Shown here: one piece after another, positions 1 to 6,391 of the stretch | Numbering within the stretch: the stretch's first letter is position 1 | How the letters are laid out: each line of letters starts with the position of its first letter | DNA from: a virus | Length of the DNA: 43,890 bases | IMG/VR virus record: IMGVR_UViG_3300024518_001786 | Span: 1-43,890 of that record | Strand: one strand, 5' to 3' | Translations under genes and position numbers: made by a program | Notes under the pieces: generated by a model | Seen by the model: only the letters and a program-made list of their open reading frames with translations | Database searches by the model: none | What the model was told of the DNA's origin: nothing

Positions 1-349
1 TGGTGACGATCATCAATGCCACGTAGACACCACCACAGGGCGAGAGTTTGCAGGCAACGGTGTGGACTTTGGCGATCCGAGTGTCCCTCACATCTACGAG
101 TGTGTCTATGACGGCGTGACGGACACTGATCTGGAGTCGATTGTTGACGGGGTTTCTCAGGCAACCAACACTAGCGTAGGACCAATCGGCAACACCTACT
201 CAGAGCTGTCCATCGGCGCTGCTAACACCGACACCGTGTGGCCGCTGGAGGGCTGGATTGCGGCGTTCTGGCTTAGTGACGCCGAGGAGAGCAGTGGAGA
301 CCGGGACACGATTCGGGCGTGTCTCAATACCCGGTTTTCGATTTACTGA
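1..349 (+). CDS. Partial lectin/LamG-like tail fibre or appendage protein (C-terminal end)
   Basis: The reading frame is open from base 2, so the gene begins outside the window; about 115 C-terminal residues are visible. The pattern looks like the last strands of a concanavalin A-like (LamG) jelly roll: a segment ending SELSIGA, then EGWIAAFWLSD, then an acidic stretch and RACLNTRF. Such domains sit in phage fibres and appendages and bind carbohydrate, which would fit the glycosidase encoded 1.5 kb downstream. The stop overlaps the next start (TGATG). The fold assignment comes from pattern alone. A generic beta-sandwich virion protein is the alternative. Confidence 0.5.
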   Translation, partial: GDDHQCHVDTTTGREFAGNGVDFGDPSVPHIYECVYDGVTDTDLESIVDGVSQATNTSVGPIGNTYSELSIGAANTDTVWPLEGWIAAFWLSDAEESSGDRDTIRACLNTRFSIY

Positions 350-570
350 TGCCGCTAAAGACCACCGCAAAACTCACCCAAGCAGCGCTAGCCTGCGCCC
401 AGCGGACAGAGGCTGACATATCTGGACGCCACGACGGAGACGCGGCCAACAAGGGCGGCACCGCTGGCCTGGCTATCAACCGAGTGCAGTGGGGCTGGTG
501 GTGGTCTCTGCTCATCGCTGGATTCATCGAGGACATCTACCTGACATTTGAGCCAAGGAGGAACGAATGA
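349..570 (+). CDS. Small membrane-associated phage protein, unknown function
   Basis: A 73-residue protein starting at the ATG that overlaps the previous stop as TGATG. A GTG ten codons upstream (319) is open but would lie inside the fibre gene. The N-terminal half is polar; near the C-terminus a tryptophan-rich segment (VQWGWWWSLLIAGFIEDIYL) could form one membrane helix. The last bases overlap the next start (ATGA at 567), so translation is coupled through this small operon. I do not recognise the family. A role in lysis or attachment to the membrane is possible only by context. Confidence 0.6.
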   Translation: MPLKTTAKLTQAALACAQRTEADISGRHDGDAANKGGTAGLAINRVQWGWWWSLLIAGFIEDIYLTFEPRRNE

Positions 571-1355
571 GAACCACACTTTGCTTGCTGACCGCGTTGC
601 TGCTGTGCGCGTCAGCGCAGGCGCAGTACATACCGGGCGGGCCGATTTCGGTGCAGATCCCGGTCACCAACGCTGGCCCAGACGGGCCTGCCGACGCGAC
701 AGTGGCGGTGACGTTTCCGCCTGAGATGACCCTGGTCACCTGGACGTGTTCAGCACTGCCGCCAGCCGGGTGTACCGGTGGCAGCGGTGACATCCTCGAC
801 ATGGCAGTCATCCCCAACGGGGTCACCATCACCTACGACGTCGACGCGGTGATCGCCATCGGCGCGAGCGGCAACATTCTCATCGGCTACGACGTCACGC
901 TCACCACACCCGTCGCCATCGACCCCGATCTTGGCAACAACTCGACCACGACGTCGACCACGATCACGATCCCGCCAGTGATGGATCTCCAGATGGGCAC
1001 TCCGATCATCACCGCAGCAGCCAGTGCCTCGATGCACTACTTCGACCTGTGGACCAACGACAGTGTGAATGCTCAGCTCGGCATCTGCGACATCGACGCC
1101 TGCCCCGAGGACCAGCGGGCAAGTATCGTCCAGCGCGTCAACGAGTCGTGTAAGGCACCGGGCAATACCATCGGCGACACGGGCCTGGCCTCAAGCTGCA
1201 AGATCGCCCTCATGGCCGAGAGCTGTACCATGTGCGCGGGCGGCGGTCAGGGTGGTGCGTTCCCGTTCCAGTATAGTCGCATCAACGTCTGCGACCCGGT
1301 GTACGTCAACGGTGCGATCTGCCCCAACGGCGGATCACTGGAGTTCGGCACGTAG
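567..1355 (+). CDS. Secreted DUF11-like, cysteine-rich protein
   Basis: 262 residues. The start is fixed by an AGGAGG ten bases upstream and the ATGA overlap. The N-terminus is a textbook Sec signal peptide: Arg at position 2, a hydrophobic core LCLLTALLLCASA and a likely cleavage at AQA-Q. Residues about 25-125 resemble the DUF11 beta-sandwich repeat (NAGPDGPADATVAVTFPPEM, then a GNNSTT ending), usually found in exported surface proteins. The remaining part has about ten cysteines (CDIDAC, SSCKIA, SCTMC), suggesting disulfides outside the cytoplasm. A signal peptide is unusual for a virion gene, so the protein is probably exported from the infected host cell. The function is unknown. Confidence 0.7.
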   Translation: MRTTLCLLTALLLCASAQAQYIPGGPISVQIPVTNAGPDGPADATVAVTFPPEMTLVTWTCSALPPAGCTGGSGDILDMAVIPNGVTITYDVDAVIAIGASGNILIGYDVTLTTPVAIDPDLGNNSTTTSTTITIPPVMDLQMGTPIITAAASASMHYFDLWTNDSVNAQLGICDIDACPEDQRASIVQRVNESCKAPGNTIGDTGLASSCKIALMAESCTMCAGGGQGGAFPFQYSRINVCDPVYVNGAICPNGGSLEFGT

Positions 1356-1411
1356 GTTCTGACCAGTGTGTAAGCCACCAGACGGCGGGAGTCTGAACGA
1401 GGAGGTGAGGC

Positions 1412-1483
1412 ATGAGTGTGACGAGTGTGAGAACGGAGACGATCGCCGTCACAGCCCACGACCGACCACGGGGCTGGGCATGA
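1412..1483 (+). CDS. Possible 23-residue leader peptide coupled to the next gene
   Basis: An ATG with the strongest SD site in this stretch (GAGGAGGTGAGGC) opens a 23-codon frame starting MSVTSV and ending GWA. Its TGA overlaps the ATG at 1480 as ATGA. The downstream gene has no good SD of its own, so this mini-frame may bring ribosomes to it by re-initiation. It is too short to judge by composition. A longer downstream protein starting at GTG 1366 in the other frame is the competing model. Confidence 0.4.
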   Translation: MSVTSVRTETIAVTAHDRPRGWA

Positions 1484-1860
1484 ACGGCAGGGCGGTGGCT
1501 GTCCTGTCGTTCCTTCTTGGGGCTGGTTCGTTCTTTCTGATCTGGGTGTTCTCGCCTATCAGCGAGGTCAAGCAGAAGGCTGGCGAGCAGGGGGTGACGC
1601 TGGAGTTTCTAGCCAGGGGTCAGGCGACGTTGTTGGAGACCGAAAAGGCCCACGTCGAGCTGTTGAGTAGCATTGGCCTGGTCGACGCCGACCACAAGCT
1701 GCGGATCGAGATTCTGGAGAAGTTCGCAGCCGGACACGCGGCCGACAGTTGCGAGACGACCATGTGCAACGAGATGCGAGCCAACATCGCATTCTTGAAC
1801 GAGCGTGTGGCCGAGTTCCACGGTGCAGTCCGACGACCGGTGACGGAGCCCAGTGGATGA
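1480..1860 (+). CDS. Small single-pass membrane protein with coiled-coil ectodomain
   Basis: 126 residues from the ATG that overlaps the mini-frame's stop. The first 30 residues hold one strong membrane helix (VAVLSFLLGAGSFFLIWVF). A charged, Glu/Leu-rich segment that could form a coiled coil follows, then two cysteines (DSCETTMC). One N-terminal helix plus a helical soluble part is compatible with a spanin-like or holin-associated protein, but nothing identifies it. A GTG start at 1366 would add 38 charged residues lacking membrane or domain character, so I prefer 1480. The stop overlaps the next start (GGATGA). Confidence 0.6.
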   Translation: MNGRAVAVLSFLLGAGSFFLIWVFSPISEVKQKAGEQGVTLEFLARGQATLLETEKAHVELLSSIGLVDADHKLRIEILEKFAAGHAADSCETTMCNEMRANIAFLNERVAEFHGAVRRPVTEPSG

Positions 1861-2891
1861 TCCGCATTACCGATCTCACCAACAACGACTGGGGGCTAGC
1901 CCTTTACCGGTGCTACCTGACCGGCGATGTGACCGAGCTGCTGGAGATGAAGGCCGAAGTGGAGGGGCGCGGCTACCGGTTCTCGCAGCGCATCATCATC
2001 GACGCCAGCGAAGGTCTCGACCGGCCTATGTTCCTGTTCTGGGGCGGGCACCCGTGGCTGGACGCACCGATCGACCCGGGGTTTACACCGCGCTGGGCGA
2101 TGGACAAGTGCGTCGAGCTGGGCATCTACATACTGCCGGTCGTCTCTACCTTCCACCCGGCCAAGTCCGGCGAGTACAACGACGATCGACACGACGTCGC
2201 ACAGTCGGTGATCAATGCTCTCTGGACCGCCATCATCAGCGGGTGGGGTCTGTGGATCGTCGCCTGTCAGGTCGACAACGAACCCTACACTGGCGGCGAC
2301 GCGTACCCCAGAGATGAGTACGAGAGACGGGTGCGGCGTGAGGCCGCCCATATTCAGGCGCTTGGTCTCAAAGTCATTGCTACCAAGTTCAGCGGCGCTG
2401 GTGTCAGCCGTGACGAGCACATGGCGATCGGCGGCATCACGCATGAGTTCCCGCCGCTCTACGGCACCAAGACCATCACCGAGGCGTGGGAGCGGCCCGG
2501 TGTCAAGGACGGCTACGTCAGGTACACCGAGTGGGCGCTCGACCATGAGTCGCTGTGGCTGATCGGCTACAACTTCGGTTCCAAGTTCATCAAGCGTAAG
2601 CTCAGGTGGGGTGAAGGCTGGTACGAGACATTCCTGTGGGACGAGCGCGACCTGACGCCCAAGGGCGCAAAGGTGCTCGACATGCTAGGGGCAGTAGCAG
2701 ACCCGCCACCACCGCCACCACCCGACCCGGTCGACGCGGCGTATGTCCTGGTCAATGACGTGCTGGTCGAGTGTGACATCCACGACGACATGCACGTCCG
2801 AGGGTCAGAGCGCAAACAGTTCCGAGAGAAGATACGAGGTCCTCTAAAACAGGTGCGACAGCTCCTCAAGCACCCTACAGGTGGTAGCTAG
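1857..2891 (+). CDS. TIM-barrel glycoside hydrolase-like protein (clan GH-A type)
   Basis: 344 residues from the ATGA-coupled start. Alternating beta/alpha segments fill residues 1-275. CQVDNEPYTGG at about 138-147 matches the Asn-Glu-Pro motif carrying the acid/base Glu (E142) of clan GH-A glycosidases; E197 in ITHEFPPLYG is a candidate second carboxylate. A polyproline hinge (seven Pro, about 283-289) links to a charged 55-residue tail. There is no signal peptide. Likely roles are degradation of a host surface polysaccharide as part of the virion or cell-wall hydrolysis at lysis. The position between fibre genes and the portal favours a virion enzyme. The substrate cannot be told. Confidence 0.55.
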   Translation: MIRITDLTNNDWGLALYRCYLTGDVTELLEMKAEVEGRGYRFSQRIIIDASEGLDRPMFLFWGGHPWLDAPIDPGFTPRWAMDKCVELGIYILPVVSTFHPAKSGEYNDDRHDVAQSVINALWTAIISGWGLWIVACQVDNEPYTGGDAYPRDEYERRVRREAAHIQALGLKVIATKFSGAGVSRDEHMAIGGITHEFPPLYGTKTITEAWERPGVKDGYVRYTEWALDHESLWLIGYNFGSKFIKRKLRWGEGWYETFLWDERDLTPKGAKVLDMLGAVADPPPPPPPDPVDAAYVLVNDVLVECDIHDDMHVRGSERKQFREKIRGPLKQVRQLLKHPTGGS

Positions 2892-2910
2892 CTTGACAGT
2901 TAGATACCAC
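2881..2910. repeat. Imperfect inverted repeat around TTGACA before the portal
   Basis: GTGGTAGCTA (2881-2890) and TAGATACCAC (2901-2910) are complementary at nine of ten positions, with a ten-base centre containing TTGACA. It spans the end of the glycosidase gene and the 109-base gap before the portal. It may be an RNA hairpin or a protein site. I found no acceptable -10 element 16-18 bases downstream, so I do not call a promoter. Confidence 0.35.
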
Positions 2911-2941
2911 ATATGGTGGACTTGCCCACAGGAGAGCGCCA

Positions 2942-3001
2942 GTGGTCCTGGTGGCATCAAGGGCCTACGAGGCGGACCCGGAGCGCCGAGGTACTAGCTG
3001 A
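2942..3001 (+). CDS. Possible 19-residue leader frame upstream of portal
   Basis: GTG preceded by AGGAGAG opens a 19-codon frame beginning MVLVASRAYEADP. Its TGA overlaps the portal ATG as TGATG. The portal lacks its own clear SD, so coupled re-initiation is reasonable, as proposed for 1412-1483. An ATG frame from 2913 in another register runs into the portal gene and looks like noise. Very short, so low confidence. Confidence 0.25.
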   Translation: MVLVASRAYEADPERRGTS

Positions 3002-4506
3002 TGGCGCTACCCGTGACAACTCCCACCAACGGACGCGGCAGACTACGTCGCGGACTCCACGCGTTGTCACTAGCGCTCGACCGCTACAACATGCGGACCC
3101 AGGCAGGGCTCACGTACGGCACCGACCGGGACCTGTACGCCACCCTTGGCTACAAGACAAAACTAGAGCCCAAGGACTACCGAGAGAGATACGAGCGGGG
3201 GGGTATCACCGAGCGCATCGTCGAGGCGTACCCGGGCGGCACATGGTCGGGCGGCGCTACCATTGTCGAGGACCCCAAGCCGGACGTCGACACACCTTTT
3301 GAGCTGGCCGTCGTCGAGCTGTTCAAGCGACTAGATGTGTGGTCGATCGTTCAGCGAGCGGACATACTCGCCGGGTTAGGTAGATATTCAGTGCTGCTGA
3401 TCGGTGAGGCTGGAAAGCTCAACACCGAGCTGAAACGGGTCACGTCGGCCGACAAGGTACTGTACCTAACCCCGTACAGCGAGGAGTTTGCAAAAATCGA
3501 GAAGTCGGTCTCATCGACGTCAGATCCGAGGTTTGGTCTACCCGAGCTGTACACGCTGACGTTCGGCGATACCAAGCTCAACCGCAAGGTCCACCACAGC
3601 CGGGTCATTCATGTGGCCGAGGGGTTGCTTACTAACGATGTCATGGGCAAGCCGCGACTGCGGGCGGTGTGGAACTACCTGGACGACCTGGAGAAGATCG
3701 TAGGCGGTGGCAGTGAGGCCGCATGGAAGAGAGCCGACCCAGGTATCCAAGCCGACCTGGACCCGGACGTCGAGATGGACACCGACGACGAGGCCGCGCT
3801 AGAGGACGAGATCGACGAGTACATGCACGGTCTGCGCAGATTCATGCGGACTCGGGGTGTCAACCTCAACATGCTACAGACTCAGGTGGCAGCGTTCGGC
3901 GGCAACGCGACGGCCGTGTTGCAGCTTATCAGTGCTACCACCGGCATACCTCATCGTATACTCACCGGGTCGGAACGGGGCGAGCTGGCCAGTACCCAGG
4001 ACCGCAACAACTGGAACGACCGCATCACCGAGCGGCGACGTGACTTTGCGATACCGCTAGTGTCGGCGCTGATCGACAAGCTCATCGCCATAAATGCTCT
4101 ACCCGAGCCCAGCGAGTACGAGGTGACGTGGCCCGAGATCGAGGAGCTGGACGAGTCGGAGAAAGCGACCGTCACCGCTACCTTGGCCGGGGCCAACCAG
4201 AAACAGAAGGCCGCCGAGGGCGTGATCATCGTCACCGGCAACGAGATACGAGAGTCGGTGCTAGGACTAGAGCCGCTGGCCGAGGTGGTGGATGACGCCG
4301 ACGACGCGCTGCCCGAGGACGACGAGGACCCGGACGAGATAGATACTGACGATACTGACGACACCACCGACATGCGGGCTGACCGCGACCCGAGCGAGAT
4401 AGGCGCGGTTCAGCGAGTCGCCGACAAGCACCGACTCAAGGTAGCGCGTAGCTTCGTGTCTCACTGGGACGAGGTGGCTGAGGTCCTGGGCGAAAAAAAA
4501 AACTAG
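3001..4506 (+). CDS. Portal protein (DUF1073 / phage portal family)
   Basis: 501 residues. It is the expected dodecameric ring at the capsid vertex through which DNA enters and leaves. Family evidence includes the N-terminal region with a DYRERYERGGITERIVE stretch, the central KVHHSRVIHVAEG segment, and the conserved LTGSERGELASTQDRNNW motif (residues about 321-338). This is the DUF1073 family, which shares its name with anti-CBASS Acb1-like entries; the portal role is clear from context. The C-terminus is very acidic (many Asp/Glu and DTDD repeats) and ends E-K-K-N at an A10 run, where slippage could fuse it to the next protein. It is followed by MuF, protease and capsid, the usual head order. 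Confidence 0.92.
   Translation: MALPVTTPTNGRGRLRRGLHALSLALDRYNMRTQAGLTYGTDRDLYATLGYKTKLEPKDYRERYERGGITERIVEAYPGGTWSGGATIVEDPKPDVDTPFELAVVELFKRLDVWSIVQRADILAGLGRYSVLLIGEAGKLNTELKRVTSADKVLYLTPYSEEFAKIEKSVSSTSDPRFGLPELYTLTFGDTKLNRKVHHSRVIHVAEGLLTNDVMGKPRLRAVWNYLDDLEKIVGGGSEAAWKRADPGIQADLDPDVEMDTDDEAALEDEIDEYMHGLRRFMRTRGVNLNMLQTQVAAFGGNATAVLQLISATTGIPHRILTGSERGELASTQDRNNWNDRITERRRDFAIPLVSALIDKLIAINALPEPSEYEVTWPEIEELDESEKATVTATLAGANQKQKAAEGVIIVTGNEIRESVLGLEPLAEVVDDADDALPEDDEDPDEIDTDDTDDTTDMRADRDPSEIGAVQRVADKHRLKVARSFVSHWDEVAEVLGEKKN
4493..4502 (+). other. A10 homopolymer / candidate -1 slip site at portal end
   Basis: The portal frame reads GAA AAA AAA AAC TAG. This contains the heptamer A AAA AAA in the X XXY YYZ phase. 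A -1 shift continues AAA CTA GAG CTG ATA CGA ATG without a stop, directly into the MuF gene at 4518. MuF itself has no good SD. The result would be a portal-MuF fusion of about 1128 residues. Polymerase slippage or a miscounted base in the homopolymer would give the same outcome. Confidence 0.45.
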
Positions 4507-4517
4507 AGCTGATACGA

Positions 4518-6386
4518 ATGGTTGAGCACAACAACAGCATGGGAATTGCCCGGGTCGTGCTCGGTGCCGTAGAGGCTGCCGAGGTTGACTTCGACGGGCT
4601 AGTTGCCGACCAGTTGCTGTCGACACTGGACGACGGCGGCATCGCCTCGCTGGGTGTAGTGAGGGGCAGGGGCTCGTGGACTCCCGAGGGTGAGACGCTG
4701 AAAACAGCACGGCTGTCGGCACCGATCAGATCAGCTCAGTTTCACCCGACGTTCAACACCGTCAATCCCCGGTCCGTCGAGTGGGCTAGTCGCCGATCGG
4801 CGGCACTCATTCGTGAGGTATCGGCTGAGACCAGAGCCGGTGTACGCGCCATGATCGCTGCCGGTATGGTCGAGGGCATACCACCGCGTCGACTGATCAA
4901 CCTGATCGTACGTACAGTGGGACTACGGACTGACCAGGTGCGTGCGGCAGTCAACCTGTCAGCACGTCTAGCCGCAGCAAAGCCCGGGCAGATAGTCAAA
5001 GCAGGCGCACTCAAGCTCAAGGTCCCCAAGTCCGGCGCGAGCAAGTCGTGGATCAGCGCTCGACAACGCCAGTACATGGCGCGGCTACGTAGACAACGAG
5101 CCCTACTCATTGGCCGTACCGAGACGATGCACTCGGCCAACGAGGGCCAGCGACAGCTCTGGTTGCAGTCACGCGATAGGGGCGACCTGCCGTCGAGCGC
5201 CAAGCGTGAGTGGATCGTCACCCCCGACGAGAGACTGCGCGAGAAACACGCCGCGATGATCGGCCAGGTAGTCGGTATCGAGGAGTCATTTGTAGACCCC
5301 GAGGGCGGTGAGATCGAGCCTGGTGAGGAGCCCCACTGCCGCTGCGGTCAGGGCATCGCCAGCGACGCGTCGGTAGCTCGGTCGCAGTCCCAGCTACACG
5401 TAGGCCGCGAGACCAAGCGACTGGTCGGTGACGCGGCCATGACGGGTAAGCAGCTCGGACCGGCTGACATATTCAATTCGCTGCGCCGGTCGGAACAAAA
5501 GAAAATCAACGGGTACATAGAGCGTGCTGCTGCCAACGAGGCCGAGTACAAGACGATCATCGAGTCAGCAGCCAAGCGGCTGAAAATGACCACCGGAGAT
5601 TTTCTTGATCCGCAACCTGGCAAGTACTTTTTCGGTCCTCTCAAGCAGGCCGACCGCATCGCTGAGAAAGCCATCATTGACTACAAGGGAGCACTCAACG
5701 AGGTCAGCGACGTGCTGCGTATGACCTACATGGTACGTGATCCCGACGACGCGATGAGGCTGTACAGACTGCTCGACGACATCGACGACCCGGTCGGACT
5801 CAAGAATCGAATGCTGGAGCCCGGCATGGGCGGGTACCGGGATGTGATATTCAAGGTCACTCTCAAGGACGGCATGAGAGCCGAGGTACAGATCAACACT
5901 CGGTCGATGCTGGTTGCCAAGGAGGGGCCCGGTCACAAAATCTACGAGCGCATGAGAGTGTTGCGAGACGACAGCGCCGAGTGGGCCGCGCTCAACAAAG
6001 AGTCCGAGGAGCTGTACGGCAGGGCATGGGCCGAGGTGTGCCGAGAGTTTCCGCAGTTCGCTGGCTGCAAGGCGATTACGGTAGGCGGCGAGTCGTACCG
6101 ACATGCTGCCAGCGCACCCCTCTACTACCTCAAGGAGTCCGACATTCTCTATCGTCGCGAGGACGGCGACCCGGTGCGAATGCCCGACCAGGTGCTATGG
6201 CCGACCGGGTGGGCTCCGCTCATCGGGCAGTTGTCAATCTCACCATACGCTCACCCCACACCTACTACCCGAGGGTCAGCCGACGGCGGTGCTGACCCGC
6301 TACTACTCACCAAGCTGTCGCGCATCACAGTGGACGAAGCGGTCAGCATAGCTACTGGCAGAGGACTGCCTACCGACAAGTGGTAA
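4518..6386 (+). CDS. MuF head morphogenesis protein fused to RelA/SpoT-like domain
   Basis: 622 residues. Residues about 80-280 form the Mu F-like minor head domain: helical N-part, then LIGRTETMHSANEGQ, EWIVTPDERLREKH and the terminal EPHCRCGQG. Residues about 330-520 resemble a RelA/SpoT nucleotidyltransferase (pyrophosphokinase) domain: a basic KQADRIAEKA segment, NEVSDVLRMTYMV with D398 and R401, GGYRDVIFKV with Y440, EVQINT with E456, and GHKIYERMR at about 472. These match the Asp, Tyr and Glu of the synthetase fold. About 100 more residues follow. MuF proteins are packaged and can be ejected, so the domain may be a virion-delivered toxin or alarmone synthetase; that activity is inference. 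No strong SD is visible at ATG 4518. Confidence 0.8.
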   Translation: MVEHNNSMGIARVVLGAVEAAEVDFDGLVADQLLSTLDDGGIASLGVVRGRGSWTPEGETLKTARLSAPIRSAQFHPTFNTVNPRSVEWASRRSAALIREVSAETRAGVRAMIAAGMVEGIPPRRLINLIVRTVGLRTDQVRAAVNLSARLAAAKPGQIVKAGALKLKVPKSGASKSWISARQRQYMARLRRQRALLIGRTETMHSANEGQRQLWLQSRDRGDLPSSAKREWIVTPDERLREKHAAMIGQVVGIEESFVDPEGGEIEPGEEPHCRCGQGIASDASVARSQSQLHVGRETKRLVGDAAMTGKQLGPADIFNSLRRSEQKKINGYIERAAANEAEYKTIIESAAKRLKMTTGDFLDPQPGKYFFGPLKQADRIAEKAIIDYKGALNEVSDVLRMTYMVRDPDDAMRLYRLLDDIDDPVGLKNRMLEPGMGGYRDVIFKVTLKDGMRAEVQINTRSMLVAKEGPGHKIYERMRVLRDDSAEWAALNKESEELYGRAWAEVCREFPQFAGCKAITVGGESYRHAASAPLYYLKESDILYRREDGDPVRMPDQVLWPTGWAPLIGQLSISPYAHPTPTTRGSADGGADPLLLTKLSRITVDEAVSIATGRGLPTDKW

Positions 6387-6391
6387 AACAC

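Noticed and set aside
2893-2922. TTGACA as a + strand promoter before the portal
   Set aside because: No acceptable -10 element lies at 16-18 bases; reported only as an inverted repeat.
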